The notes: generated by a model from the letters alone, not told the origin. A stretch of DNA of 64,000 nucleotides from Paenibacillus aceti (GCF_003614185.1 NZ_KZ987724.1:3551171-3615170); one strand, 5' to 3'; numbered from the stretch's first letter, positions 1 through 9,300 are shown. Made by a program: numbers and translations.

Positions 1-794
1 CAGTTGCGGATGTACTTCTCACAGCGCGTATGCAGATCCCTAGCCTCGATCTTTATCTCTGGATCGCCCATAATAATCACGATGTTGACGCCCTGCTTCG
101 TCTGGATGACCTCCCCCTTGCCCGTAGGAATCAGCATCTCCGCCGCACCCTTGCGAATCGCGTACTCAATAATCTCCTCATCCCTCGTGCTGAACTCCCG
201 CAGCCAGGATTCCACGCTGACAAGAACGGGAAGGAAGCTGGCGTTCTGAAGACCCGACAGCCCATGCTTCTCCAGAATCCCTGTGATATTGTCCGGGCAG
301 CACACCGTTCTGCCTGAGAACAGATCATTCCAGAACTTATCGGTAACCAGGGGCTTCTGTCTGCGCCACAGGTCATAGTAGGGCTTATATTGCTCGCGTA
401 ATTTATGTAGCTCTCGCTCTTGTCGAACCGCTTCCAAAGCTCTATAGATCGTATCCTCCAGTACATCGAATTCAATCGGCTTCAGTAGATAATCGAATCC
501 GTCCAATTGAATCGCCCTTTGCATGAAGCTGAAGGCAGAGTGGGCGGTCAGGAAGATCGTCTCTGTCTCGGGTGATATCTTATTCACCTTCTCCAGCAGC
601 TCGATCCCTGTCCCCTTCGGCATTTCAATATCGCAGATCATGACATCGATCGAGGTACGTTCAAATATACGCAGGGCTTCCCGCATATTATAAGCCTCAT
701 ACACCTCGGATACCTGCAACCGCTCCCAATTCACACCACTGCGAATCCCCATCACCGCATAGATCTCGTCGTCTACAATCAGAGCCTTGAACAT
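1..794 (-). CDS. YesN-type response regulator, 3' end outside window
   Basis: Reads from ATG at 794 and stays open to the window edge, giving 264 residues. The N-terminus (MFKALIVDDE) is a receiver domain: acidic pair DD near residue 8, phospho-acceptor Asp in CDIEMPKGTG near residue 55, T in FLTAHS and K in LLKPIE. Family knowledge predicts a C-terminal AraC-type DNA-binding domain, which lies outside the window. It starts 21 bp after the stop of the histidine kinase gene, so the two form a two-component pair. Such pairs usually control the neighbouring Lpl-type sugar importer; that link is inference from position. Confidence 0.9.
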   Translation of the reverse strand, partial: MFKALIVDDEIYAVMGIRSGVNWERLQVSEVYEAYNMREALRIFERTSIDVMICDIEMPKGTGIELLEKVNKISPETETIFLTAHSAFSFMQRAIQLDGFDYLLKPIEFDVLEDTIYRALEAVRQERELHKLREQYKPYYDLWRRQKPLVTDKFWNDLFSGRTVCCPDNITGILEKHGLSGLQNASFLPVLVSVESWLREFSTRDEEIIEYAIRKGAAEMLIPTGKGEVIQTKQGVNIVIIMGDPEIKIEARDLHTRCEKYIRN

Positions 795-815
795 GCTTAT
801 CCCCCATTCTCATGA

Positions 816-2567
816 TCAATATGAAGTAAATTGTTCTACTGTTCGAAATGGAAGTTCAATGCGAATTAACGCCCCTGCCTGAGGAACATTGTCAAATTCA
901 AGCCGGGCATCCTGTCCGAACAAATGCTTGATCCTGTACTGCACATTGGTAATGCCGAGATGCTCTCCATTCTGATGCTCCATATAGCTGCCGGACTGCA
1001 GCTTCTCCAGCATCTCCGGTGAGAATCCATTGCCGTTATCCCAGACGGTGATCTCCAGCTGATCCTGCCCCACTAACCTGATCCTTATAGATATATGAAA
1101 GGGATGATCCATAAAATCAAAACCATGCTTAATCGCATTCTCAATAAACGGCTGAATTAAAAGCGGCGGTATAGCACCCTCTCCGGCACCCTCTTCAATC
1201 TGAATTTCATATGTAATCCGCTCCGGGAATCGGACTTGTTGAATTTTAATATAGCTCTCCATATGCTCCATCTCTTCATTCACGGTCACAAAAGCCTGAT
1301 TGGTCCTGGTAGTGAAGCGGAAATATTTTACCAGATTCATGCACATCAGCTGAATGACATTATAATTCTTGATCTCAGCCAGGTTGTAGATAATGTTAAT
1401 CGAATTCAGGAGAAAATGAGGGTTGATCTGCAGCTGCAAATGCTTCAGCTCGGCCTTATGCGCCTTGATCTGCTCTTCATACACGTTGATCTTCAGTTCA
1501 TGGATTTCAGCAGCCATGCCATTGAAGGTCTCTTCTATAATCGCGAACTCTCTGGACTTGGAAGGCTTGAGCCGTGTATCCCAATCCCCGTGCTTGATGC
1601 GCCGCATCCCGAAGACGAGATTGTTCATGGGCTTAAGTATAATATCATTCAGATAGATCAGATAAATGACCAGAATGAATAGTGCACCGATCGAAATAAG
1701 AATAATACCTCGGCGGAATTTCTCCAGATCCTCCAGCATTTGATCCTCCGGGACGAATACACTTAGAATGACGTCCGTGCCGATAACCGGATTCGTAACG
1801 GCAATATATCTATGATCATCCTGCTTCACGATCGTATAATCACCGCTACGCTTCGCTCCCACGGATAGGGAACGGTTCGGGGTGATGGCACCCGCATTCG
1901 TAATCAATTGTCCCTGTTGATTCAGGAAGCCGGCGAAACCCTCCTTCGAGTGAATAATATCCAACGGAATCACCAGATTCTCTAGCTCAATAAAAGCTCC
2001 CACATAGAAATCATCTCCCGTACTCACCATGCGAATCAAGGCATATTTTCCTTCGTTATACTCTATCGCCTTCCACTTCTGGAAATATTCGCTATCTAGC
2101 TTGACCTCCTTGACCAAGTTCTCAATCGATGTCTTGATCGCATTCATCCGCTCGTAGGACGGCTCCTTGATCTGTGTCGTGAAAAAATCCTTATTGCGCA
2201 GCGAATAAATAAACTGCAGATCGACACTGTTATCGTAGCGATGATAACGGGAAATGGTGCTTATTAGCGTGGCTTTGGCTAGAAAATACTCATTCGGATC
2301 ATCCATCAGCTGCGGCAGGGCAGCGAGATTCGGATCTTCAACGGCAATGTTGTAGAGAAAATTCGTCTCTTTGTTCAGAGCCGCCTCAATCTGATGTGAA
2401 TACAAGATCATCGAATTTTTATTGGATTCGGCGACCTGCTCGCGGATCATATTGGAGGCGTAATAATTGTTATAGAGCATCAGTCCGAACAATGGAACCG
2501 TAATTACTACAAAACCGATAATCAGCTTGAAACGAAGTGACTGCTTGATATTCGATACTTTGAACAT
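816..2567 (-). CDS. YesM-type sensor histidine kinase
   Basis: Membrane sensor kinase of about 583 residues if it starts at ATG 2567 (MFKVSNIKQS); an in-frame extension to 2657 exists but precedes the membrane segment with no typical leader. A first transmembrane helix near residues 15-35 and a second near 280-305 flank an extracellular sensor region, followed by a HAMP-like linker, the His-kinase box INPHFLLNS (phospho-acceptor His near residue 380) and an ATPase domain with N-box FIENAIKHG and DNGNGF. This is the LytS/YesM class that pairs with AraC-type regulators. It is in one operon with the downstream response regulator and is separated from the upstream importer genes by a weak terminator-like hairpin. 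Confidence 0.92.
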   Translation of the reverse strand: MFKVSNIKQSLRFKLIIGFVVITVPLFGLMLYNNYYASNMIREQVAESNKNSMILYSHQIEAALNKETNFLYNIAVEDPNLAALPQLMDDPNEYFLAKATLISTISRYHRYDNSVDLQFIYSLRNKDFFTTQIKEPSYERMNAIKTSIENLVKEVKLDSEYFQKWKAIEYNEGKYALIRMVSTGDDFYVGAFIELENLVIPLDIIHSKEGFAGFLNQQGQLITNAGAITPNRSLSVGAKRSGDYTIVKQDDHRYIAVTNPVIGTDVILSVFVPEDQMLEDLEKFRRGIILISIGALFILVIYLIYLNDIILKPMNNLVFGMRRIKHGDWDTRLKPSKSREFAIIEETFNGMAAEIHELKINVYEEQIKAHKAELKHLQLQINPHFLLNSINIIYNLAEIKNYNVIQLMCMNLVKYFRFTTRTNQAFVTVNEEMEHMESYIKIQQVRFPERITYEIQIEEGAGEGAIPPLLIQPFIENAIKHGFDFMDHPFHISIRIRLVGQDQLEITVWDNGNGFSPEMLEKLQSGSYMEHQNGEHLGITNVQYRIKHLFGQDARLEFDNVPQAGALIRIELPFRTVEQFTSY

Positions 2568-2685
2568 ACTTATCGACCCCGGATCTATGCAAGATTTAGT
2601 ATGAACCCTTATTCTAAGTAGTCCTGTACGTAATCCCTCCGATGTCCACAGGCTCATCTACCTCGAGTATAGTTTCCGGTAGAGC

Positions 2686-2739
2686 AAAAAGGAATCCCTA
2701 GATAGGATCCCTGCATCGCCCTAGTTCAGAATTCCTTTT
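2686..2739 (-). terminator. possible weak terminator after the solute-binding lipoprotein gene
   Basis: AAAAGGAAT at 2687-2695 and ATTCCTTTT at 2731-2739 are inverted repeats. In the minus-strand transcript the second arm ends in a run of U. The loop is long, so termination may be partial. Confidence 0.45.
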
Positions 2740-2756
2740 CGCTTCACCTCTGTTTA

Positions 2757-4286
2757 TTACTTCTGTGATTCCGCCCATGCCGCCAACTGCTTATCCACTT
2801 CGGCCTTGACTTTGTCAAAACCGGCCGATTTGCGTTTTGCTTTCCACTTCTCAAGCAATGGCTCAGGCTCTACTGCCCCAGAACGTAAAGTAGCTTCAAA
2901 CTCTTTCATCACGTTGGTTAGGGATGCCATTTCTGATTTAACCGGCTCTTGGTTAAAGGAGAAGCCCAGAGCGATGGAACGCTCGGAGCGATCATTGAAC
3001 TTCTGGAATTCCTCCCATTTGTTCGGATCCTCGTTCGCCCATAGATAGGAATTGAACTGATTACCGAACATCCAGCCACCTGGATTCGGATAGGTCTGTG
3101 TATCTGAATTTACACCCTCAGGAAAATCGATCACATTATCGCTTACCTTCACATAGTGCTTGCCTTCAATGCCCCAATCGAGCATATTTAACAGTACCGG
3201 ATCTGTATAGAGCATGTTCAGGAACATCATCGCCCTTGCCGGGTCCTTGGAGGTCCGGGAAATACCGAGCATAGCCCCTTGGGCGTCACCTGTAGTTGTA
3301 AATGGCTCAAAGGTCTCCACCTGAATCATTTCAACCCCGGCGCTCAGACTCATTTCCTTGTCCTTACCAGGCTTCAGAGATTGGCCGACCGCAAAGGCCT
3401 TGCCCGCCTTGATCATATTAACGCCCTGTTCTTCAGTCGAAGTCAGGATGTCTTTATCGAACCAGCCATTCTGATTCCATTGATGCATCCGTTTATAGAA
3501 ATCGATGAAGTTAGGGTCCTCCAGCATATCAACTGCTTTAAGCTCCTTGCTGTCGCGAGGAATTCCGATATCAGTTGCTAAATAGTCATAATTAGCTGCA
3601 TTCCAAATGTTCGTGAATTTGGATGAGGCCACAGGGGCAACATCAGGCTCGTTCTCTTTAATTGTTTTGAACATCTGTTCCATATCCTCAATGGACTTGA
3701 TGCCATTCGTATCAAAGCCATATTTATCAACCAGCTTCTTATCGAGCAAGAAGCCGAAGCCTTGGCCGAATTCTTTCTTGGTAGGAAGAGCGTACAGCTT
3801 GCCGTCAATTCTCGACCCCTTAATAAAGTCATCGCCGAGAACCCCAGGAATATCCTTGCCGTACTCGTTCATCAGATCGTCAAGCTCCAGATATTGCCCT
3901 TTGGCAGCATCCTTCGCGTATGAGAACCAGCTAGCCGTGAACATCAAGTCAAAGGGCTCATTCGAGACCTTCATCAGGTTCGTCTTGTCCTCCCAGGAAG
4001 CCCATTCAATCGGTTTCAGCTCGATCGTCGCATTGATCTTCTCCGTCAAGTATTTGCTCATTTCGTCTTGAACCAGCTGAAGATCCTTTGCGGCTGAAGC
4101 CGGGTATACCATCGTAATTTTATACGGGCTAAGCTTGCTATTTCCTTCTTGATTCCCGCTTTCCGCTGTATTGCCAGATGTGTTCCCCGAATCGGATGGC
4201 TTATTGGAATTCCCCTTGCCACACGCCGTCAGTACAAGCATTCCACATAGCATCACAATGAACAGTAAATGAACCTTCTTCTTCAT
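2757..4286 (-). CDS. ABC importer solute-binding lipoprotein (LplA-like)
   Basis: About 509 residues from ATG 4286 (MKKKVHLLF), chosen because GAGGAG lies about 11 bases upstream; the longer in-frame start at 4307 lacks a signal sequence. The N-terminus is a lipoprotein signal peptide with lipobox LTAC followed by a Ser/Gly/Asn-rich linker. The rest is a cluster-B type solute-binding fold, and the C-terminal part resembles the DUF3502 tail seen in Paenibacillus and Bacillus LplA/YtcQ proteins. It captures a ligand outside the cell, probably an oligosaccharide or glycoside, for the two permeases upstream. No ATPase gene is present; this class commonly borrows a shared MsmX-type ATPase, which is inference here. 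Confidence 0.9.
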   Translation of the reverse strand: MKKKVHLLFIVMLCGMLVLTACGKGNSNKPSDSGNTSGNTAESGNQEGNSKLSPYKITMVYPASAAKDLQLVQDEMSKYLTEKINATIELKPIEWASWEDKTNLMKVSNEPFDLMFTASWFSYAKDAAKGQYLELDDLMNEYGKDIPGVLGDDFIKGSRIDGKLYALPTKKEFGQGFGFLLDKKLVDKYGFDTNGIKSIEDMEQMFKTIKENEPDVAPVASSKFTNIWNAANYDYLATDIGIPRDSKELKAVDMLEDPNFIDFYKRMHQWNQNGWFDKDILTSTEEQGVNMIKAGKAFAVGQSLKPGKDKEMSLSAGVEMIQVETFEPFTTTGDAQGAMLGISRTSKDPARAMMFLNMLYTDPVLLNMLDWGIEGKHYVKVSDNVIDFPEGVNSDTQTYPNPGGWMFGNQFNSYLWANEDPNKWEEFQKFNDRSERSIALGFSFNQEPVKSEMASLTNVMKEFEATLRSGAVEPEPLLEKWKAKRKSAGFDKVKAEVDKQLAAWAESQK

Positions 4287-4417
4287 ATTCTGCCGTTCTC
4301 CTCTCAATTCGTACTATTAACACTATATCCCCCGGAGTTGCAGTCCATCCAATCTGTGTCAGCCCCACCTCCTTTACGGTGAACTCTCTGTATAAACCCT
4401 ATGTTTCAGCCTTATAC

Positions 4418-5317
4418 TTAGCCTTTTACTGCGCCAGATGTAATTCCGCTAATATAGTATTTTTGGAAAAACGGATAGGCAAACAATAAAGGAGCTACAC
4501 CGATCATGGCAAGGGCCATTCGCACTGATTCACGCGGCATCTTGGCCAGCAGCTCGCCAACCTGCGCTGTACTGTTGGATTTCGCCAACAGGAATTGAAT
4601 ATTAGTCAATGTCTTAGTCATCAAATACTGAATGTTATACAAATCTGGATTATCGATAAACAGCATGCAGTTATACCAATCATTCCAGTAAGCAAGAGTA
4701 TTAAAGAGACCTATCGTCGCCATAATCGGCAGGGACAATGGTACGACAATTTTGAAGAAGATCTTCAGTTCCCCCGCTCCATCAATCGTCGCCGACTCAA
4801 TGACCGATTCAGGTATCGTCGAGGCGAAGAAGCTTCTCATCAAGAACACGTTAAAAGCGCCCATCAACAAGTTCGGAATAATCATGGAGAAGATTGTATT
4901 CTTCATACCTAGCATGTTGACATAAGTGATATACCATGGTGCCAATCCTCCACCAAACAGCATCGTAAAGAAGAGGTAGAAGGAAATTGTCCGCCTGAAC
5001 GGCAGTTGAGCTCGCGATATAGGATAGGCAAAGAGTGCCGTAATCAGCAAGCTTACTGCCGTACCAACAAGCGTAGCAACGATGGTCACTCCGTAGGCCT
5101 TAGCAATTTCAGTAAAGTCATTGAACAGGAATTGATAAGCTCCAAAGCTGATTTCGTTAGGAAATAAGGAAAATCCTTTCTGCGCAATGGAATCCTCGCT
5201 TGAAATGGATACCATAAATATGAGTATGAACGGAACCAGTGATACGATGGTGAAGCACCAGAAGAATAGATGGATCATCGCAGGGCCGATTCGCTTGGAC
5301 AAATTTAATTCTCTCAC
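4418..5317 (-). CDS. ABC importer permease (LplC/YtcP-like)
   Basis: 299-residue inner-membrane permease with six predicted hydrophobic helices. It starts at GTG 5317 behind GGGGAGGGAGAG. The EAA loop reads ESATIDGAGELKIFFKIVVP around residue 180, the site that docks the ATPase. It follows the other permease with a 20-bp gap and precedes the lipoprotein gene, as in lplABC-type operons. It would form the heterodimeric channel with the 308-residue permease. The substrate cannot be read from the sequence. Confidence 0.92.
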   Translation of the reverse strand: MRELNLSKRIGPAMIHLFFWCFTIVSLVPFILIFMVSISSEDSIAQKGFSLFPNEISFGAYQFLFNDFTEIAKAYGVTIVATLVGTAVSLLITALFAYPISRAQLPFRRTISFYLFFTMLFGGGLAPWYITYVNMLGMKNTIFSMIIPNLLMGAFNVFLMRSFFASTIPESVIESATIDGAGELKIFFKIVVPLSLPIMATIGLFNTLAYWNDWYNCMLFIDNPDLYNIQYLMTKTLTNIQFLLAKSNSTAQVGELLAKMPRESVRMALAMIGVAPLLFAYPFFQKYYISGITSGAVKG

Positions 5318-5337
5318 GTTGTTCTCTCCCTCCCCGG

Positions 5338-6264
5338 TTAAAACAATGCGCTCTGTTTATTGATTCGTCTGACTGCGGTATTGGCTACCAGGATCAGTAC
5401 GAAGCAACAAACCGATTGATAGAGGCCCGCTGCCGTAGACATCCCAACGTCACCGGATTGCAGCATAGCACGGTATACGAAGGTGTCGATCGTCTGTGTC
5501 GTCGGTATGAGTGCCCCGGTATTCATAGGTACCTGGTAGAACAAGCCAAAGTCCGAGCGAAGAATCGTACTAACTGCCAGCAAGGTCAACGTGATGATGA
5601 CCGGCATAATTAATGGAATCGTAATGCGCGTCATCTGCTTCCATTTGCTTGCCCCATCGATGGTAGCTGCTTCGTAATACTCCTTGTCTATACCGATGAT
5701 GGAAGCGAAGTAAATAATGGACCAATAGCCGACGCTCTTCCATGCGTTAACAATGACCAGGATGAAAGGCCAATATTTCGGCTCTCCGTACCAGGAGATT
5801 CCATCCATAGAGAACCACTTCAGCAGCAATCTGTTCACCAGACCATTCTCGGCGTTCAGGAAGCTAAATACGAGATAAGCAACGACGACCATCGAAATGA
5901 TATGAGGAAGCAGGAAGGTACTCTGATAGAATCGGCTGATAACTTTATCCTTAATCTCATTGATCAAAAGTGCGATGGTGACGGATAGAATTAGATTTAA
6001 AGTGATGAAGACCAGATTGTACAGCAACGTATTCCTTGTAATGATGTAAGCATCCTCCGTGTTGAACAGGAACCTAAAGTTATCCCATCCTGCCCAAGGG
6101 CTTCCCCAGATTCCGTCGACGTAATTGTAATTTTTGAAGGCCAGAATTACGCCATACATCGGAATATAGTTATTAATGAATAGGTAGATAATCCCCGGCA
6201 CGGTCATAAGCAGCAGCCACTTATACTTTTTCACATCTCTCTTTAATTTAACTAGTTTCGTCAT
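5338..6264 (-). CDS. ABC importer permease (LplB-like)
   Basis: 308-residue permease with six membrane segments and an N-terminal cytoplasmic Lys/Arg-rich tail, typical of LplB proteins. The EAA motif EAATIDGASKWKQMTRITIP lies near residue 200. It is the first gene of the minus-strand importer operon (permease, permease, lipoprotein). The upstream 236 bp separate it from a divergent phosphoesterase gene and contain repeated ACAGGTCAA words that could be operators. Confidence 0.92.
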   Translation of the reverse strand: MTKLVKLKRDVKKYKWLLLMTVPGIIYLFINNYIPMYGVILAFKNYNYVDGIWGSPWAGWDNFRFLFNTEDAYIITRNTLLYNLVFITLNLILSVTIALLINEIKDKVISRFYQSTFLLPHIISMVVVAYLVFSFLNAENGLVNRLLLKWFSMDGISWYGEPKYWPFILVIVNAWKSVGYWSIIYFASIIGIDKEYYEAATIDGASKWKQMTRITIPLIMPVIITLTLLAVSTILRSDFGLFYQVPMNTGALIPTTQTIDTFVYRAMLQSGDVGMSTAAGLYQSVCCFVLILVANTAVRRINKQSALF

Positions 6265-6383
6265 GTTCCAACCCCTTCACCCCATGATGTGTAAACCCTT
6301 ACACTTCCATTCTATAATTCAGTTTCTGACGTAACCACTACCCTGGTGACTTTCTAATAGCACGTTCGTGACTTCTTCTAAAC

Positions 6384-6427
6384 AGGTCAAAAATAAACCA
6401 TTGACAGGTCAATAATAGTCATTGACA
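6384..6427. promoter_or_regulatory. repeated ACAGGTCAA words in the divergent intergenic region
   Basis: ACAGGTCAA occurs near 6384 and again near 6405, about 21 bp apart, and a related TCATTGACA overlaps the -35 of the plus-strand promoter. Spacing of two helical turns is compatible with an operator for a dimeric regulator acting on both divergent transcripts. Binding is inference. Confidence 0.3.
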
Positions 6428-6450
6428 CTTCTAACCGGGATCATTATGCT
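6422..6450 (+). promoter_or_regulatory. sigma-A promoter for the AlkP-fold phosphoesterase gene
   Basis: TTGACA at 6422-6427, a 17-bp spacer, and TATGCT at 6445-6450. The gene starts at 6501 behind the ribosome-binding site GAGGAGGGG, giving a short leader. Confidence 0.75.
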
Positions 6451-6500
6451 AGGGTCGTGATATCGCTGTCATACATCTCTAGAGGAGGGGATTATTAATC

Positions 6501-7328
6501 ATGCAGAAGGATAAGCAAATTAAACGGGTCTTTATTCTAGGAATGGATGGGGCCGGTAACTTTATTCAAAATACGGATACGCCGAATATCGACGCTTTCT
6601 TAAGCAAGGGAGCGGTTACTTATATGGCGCAAGCCCAATCACCAACGATCAGTGCGGAATGCTGGGGTTCTATACTCCACGGTGTCGTTCCTGAGAGACA
6701 CGGACTGAATAATGAAATCGCATCCACTCAGACCTACCCAGTGGACTCCCCATATCCATCGATATTCCGACTGGCACGGGAAGCCTGGCCTGAAGCCAAG
6801 CTGGCTGCCTTCTCAAGCTGGGCGCCTATCGTTAACGGAATCGTTGAAGAAGGACTCGGGATTCATAAGGAAGCCTTGCCAGACGACGAGCTTGTAAGCG
6901 CGATCGAAACCTATATTGAGCAAAATAATGACGTCAAGCTGCTCTATATGCAGCTGGATGACCCCGATGCTTCCGGTCATAAATACGGATACGGCGCGGA
7001 TTCGCCAGGTTATCTGAAGGCTATTACCCGAATGGATGAACTGTTCGGGCGCATATTGCGTGTGATTGAGCAGCAAGGTCTGCTTGAGGACAGCCTCGTG
7101 ATCCTCGTTACCGACCATGGCGGCGGCGGAGCGAACAAGCATGACCACGGCAGCGACCATCCGATGGACAAGAATGTATTCTGGGGCTGCGTGGGCCCGG
7201 GCGTATCAGCTGGCACAGCCTTGCCAGATATGTTCATTGTCGATACCGCAGCGGTCGCGTTGCATGCTCTTGGCCTGGAGCGGCCAGCGGATTGGGATGG
7301 CAAGGTGCCTGCTAATTTGTTCGGCTAA
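6501..7328 (+). CDS. alkaline phosphatase superfamily phosphodiesterase/nucleotide pyrophosphatase-like protein
   Basis: 275 residues, ATG 6501 with a strong Shine-Dalgarno. The fold is recognisable from the N-terminal metal-binding segment ILGMDGAGN, the nucleophile region SPTISAECWGS near residues 50-60 (Thr/Ser nucleophile) and the C-terminal metal ligands in VTDHGGGG and HDHGSDHP. This is the type I phosphodiesterase branch; no signal peptide is seen, so it should be cytoplasmic. It is transcribed divergently from the Lpl-type importer, suggesting it processes an imported phosphorylated substrate (inference). It is shorter than most phosphatases of the superfamily. Confidence 0.85.
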   Translation: MQKDKQIKRVFILGMDGAGNFIQNTDTPNIDAFLSKGAVTYMAQAQSPTISAECWGSILHGVVPERHGLNNEIASTQTYPVDSPYPSIFRLAREAWPEAKLAAFSSWAPIVNGIVEEGLGIHKEALPDDELVSAIETYIEQNNDVKLLYMQLDDPDASGHKYGYGADSPGYLKAITRMDELFGRILRVIEQQGLLEDSLVILVTDHGGGGANKHDHGSDHPMDKNVFWGCVGPGVSAGTALPDMFIVDTAAVALHALGLERPADWDGKVPANLFG

Positions 7329-7640
7329 TAGCGCGGGCGTTGGGGGCTGGGCGCTTTGGCGCGAGGTGCGCGGGCGTGGGCGTTGAGGGCTTTGTGTGGC
7401 GCAGGGCGTTACGCGCTTTGACGCAGGATGCGGACGCATGTGTGTGGTGATGGGCGTGGGGTGCTGAAAGGCTTTGTGTGAGCGCGGGGTGCAGACGCTA
7501 GGCGTTGAAGTCCTTATGTAGGCGCGTAGAGTTATGGGCCTTTTGTGGCACTGGCCGCGGGCGGTGGGTGTTGAAGGCTTTGTGTGACGCTGAGTGCGTT
7601 GCGTTCTTTGGCACAGGGGCGAGTATTTGGAGCATTACCA
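7329..7640. repeat. G/T-rich degenerate tandem repeat
   Basis: A strongly strand-biased G+T-rich stretch with decayed copies of a word close to TTGAAGGCTTTGTGTGACGC at about 7381, 7463, 7503 and 7570. Copies are roughly 40-80 bp apart and none is exact. Apparent reading frames here are products of the skewed composition and I call no gene. Confidence 0.5.
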
Positions 7641-7712
7641 AGGTTCGGGATGTCGCATCTTTTGTACAGTGCTTAGTGCAGTACGCCGGGTGCTCGCTGT
7701 TCGTTTTTCGTC

Positions 7713-7895
7713 TAACGAAACTACAGATCGCTATTTGCCCAAAAACAACGATTAAAAAAATTTAACGAAACACCATATCGCTATTCCGAGTAAATCCCGG
7801 CTTTTGACCCTAAATTTACCCAAATAGCGTTACCCAGTTTCGTTAAAATTGGACACCGCCCTTTTGGGCGCGAATAGCGATACCACGTTTCGTTA
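7713..7895 (+). repeat. 183-bp four-unit intergenic element, copy 1
   Basis: Four copies of the unit TAACGAAAC-(4-5 nt)-ATCGCTATT: two forward (7713-7737, 7763-7785) and two inverted (7821-7845, 7871-7895). The outer pair and the inner pair can each form a stem, so the element could fold as nested hairpins or a cruciform. Homologous elements are at 46349-46531 and 52951-53133, all 183 bp long. The inner spacers differ from copies 2 and 3 more than those two differ from each other. Confidence 0.85.
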
Positions 7896-7905
7896 GCGGC
7901 CGCCC

Positions 7906-8038
7906 TGAAGCTAGGGGGCGAGGAGCGCAGCGTACATGTGGGTACGTGAGCACTGAAGGCCCCGGCTGAATTCAAGATTCGATGTCGAATCTGCTTCCTG
8001 CTTCACTTCGAGATCAAAGGTAGACTTTTTGAACTACC
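7906..8038 (+). repeat. 133-bp direct repeat, copy 1
   Basis: Begins TGAAGCTAGGGGGCGAGGAG and ends GAACTACC. The second copy lies exactly 186 bp downstream with only a few substitutions (for example GGCC/GACC, TCGAA/TCGGA, GTAGA/GTGGA). No reading frame is conserved between the copies. Confidence 0.9.
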
Positions 8039-8091
8039 GGATTCAAATAAGAGTTCAAACAAGGCCGGTTTTCAGCTCCGAGAAGGTTGGA

Positions 8092-8224
8092 TGAAGCTAG
8101 GGGGCGAGGAGCGCAGCGTACATGTGGGTACGTGAGCACTGAAGACCCCGGCTGAATTCAAGATTCGATGTCGGATCTGCTTCCTGCTTCACTTCGAGAT
8201 CAAAGGTGGACTTTTTGAACTACC
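8092..8224 (+). repeat. 133-bp direct repeat, copy 2
   Basis: Second copy of the repeat at 7906-8038. It ends 22 bp before the metallophosphoesterase start codon, so it supplies almost all of that gene's leader. Confidence 0.9.
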
Positions 8225-8246
8225 TCTAAGGGAGGAATCGTGTGGG

Positions 8247-9203
8247 ATGAGAAAACAGTTGCACTTCAGAGAAAACGGAACATTCAAGATTGTCCAATTC
8301 ACGGACACTGAATTCTGTGAGCCGTGTGAGGAAGAAACACGAATGAGTACCATGATGCGGGAGATTCTTGAGGCGGAGCGCCCGGATCTGGTCGTCTATA
8401 CCGGAGACGTCATTGCCAGCAACAAGAGCCCGGACCCGGTGCGGGCTTTTCGCGAAGCGTTAGCGGTGCCGGAAGAGCTGCAGATTCCTTGGGCAGCTGT
8501 GTTCGGCAACCATGATTCGGAAGCGCCGGACTTCACGCGCGAGCAACTGCACAAGCTACAGTTGACGCATCAATACTGTTATGCGAAGCCTGATCCACCC
8601 CATGTCCATGGCTCCGGCAACTATGTGCTTGAGATTCTGGATGAGCAGCAGTTGCCTGCTGCGGCGCTTTATTTTCTCGATACAGGCAGCTACTCCTCAT
8701 TGGTACATCGAGGGATAGGCTATTATGATTGGATCAGAAGATCTCAGATCGACTGGTATACGAATACCTCCTATCAGCTGACGGTCAATAATGGCGGATC
8801 ACCTCTGCCTTCACTCGGTTTCTTCCATATCCCGCTGCCGGAATACAGCGATATTTGGGATTTCACGATATGTTACGGGCAGAAGCTGGATCGATTAATC
8901 TGCGCACCGCCGCTGAATACGGGCTTCTTCGCAGCTATGGTCGAAATGGGCGACATTATGGGGACTTTCGTCGGTCATGACCACGGCAATGACTTCTGGG
9001 GAACACTGCAGGGCATTCGCCTCTGCTACGGGCGTACTACCCGGAATGCCTACTTGAATCAGCCGTTCACCACGGGAGCCAGAGTCATCCAGTTAACAGA
9101 AGGGCAGCGCAGCTTCGACACCTGGCTGCATCTTGAGGATGGAACAATCGTTCGCGATCAGCCTAAGCATATGCCAGAGGGTCGGCCCTTGCAGGTTGAA
9201 TAG
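8247..9203 (+). CDS. calcineurin-like metallophosphoesterase
   Basis: 318 residues from ATG 8247, preceded by AAGGGAGGAATC. Metallophosphoesterase motifs in order: FTDTEF near residue 20 (usual form D-x-H, here D-T-E), YTGDV near 50, FGNHDSE near 88, and GHDHGND near 245. The glutamate in place of the first-motif histidine may change metal binding or be a family variant; I cannot tell which. No signal peptide, so cytoplasmic. It lies in tandem with the AlkP-fold gene but is separated by 900 bp of repeats, so common transcription is uncertain. Confidence 0.88.
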   Translation: MRKQLHFRENGTFKIVQFTDTEFCEPCEEETRMSTMMREILEAERPDLVVYTGDVIASNKSPDPVRAFREALAVPEELQIPWAAVFGNHDSEAPDFTREQLHKLQLTHQYCYAKPDPPHVHGSGNYVLEILDEQQLPAAALYFLDTGSYSSLVHRGIGYYDWIRRSQIDWYTNTSYQLTVNNGGSPLPSLGFFHIPLPEYSDIWDFTICYGQKLDRLICAPPLNTGFFAAMVEMGDIMGTFVGHDHGNDFWGTLQGIRLCYGRTTRNAYLNQPFTTGARVIQLTEGQRSFDTWLHLEDGTIVRDQPKHMPEGRPLQVE

Positions 9204-9210
9204 ATTCCAC

Positions 9211-9263
9211 AAAGGGGTTATCTCTGTAGTAGACCATTCTACTTACGAGATAACCCCTCTTTA
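9211..9263 (+). terminator. Rho-independent terminator after the metallophosphoesterase gene
   Basis: Perfect 11-bp stem GGGGTTATCTC (9214-9224) / GAGATAACCCC (9247-9257) followed by TCTTT; AAA precedes the first arm, so it may work for both convergent genes. Confidence 0.75.
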
Positions 9264-9300
9264 ATATACGCTGACCAGGCGACCAGACGATCGATCCCTT

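Noticed and set aside
7117-7765. Several frames in the G/T-rich stretch after the AlkP-fold gene
   Set aside because: Composition bias and decayed tandem repeats explain them; no ribosome-binding sites or family patterns.
7713-7895. CRISPR array
   Set aside because: Units alternate in orientation, spacers are not of regular length and there are no cas genes.
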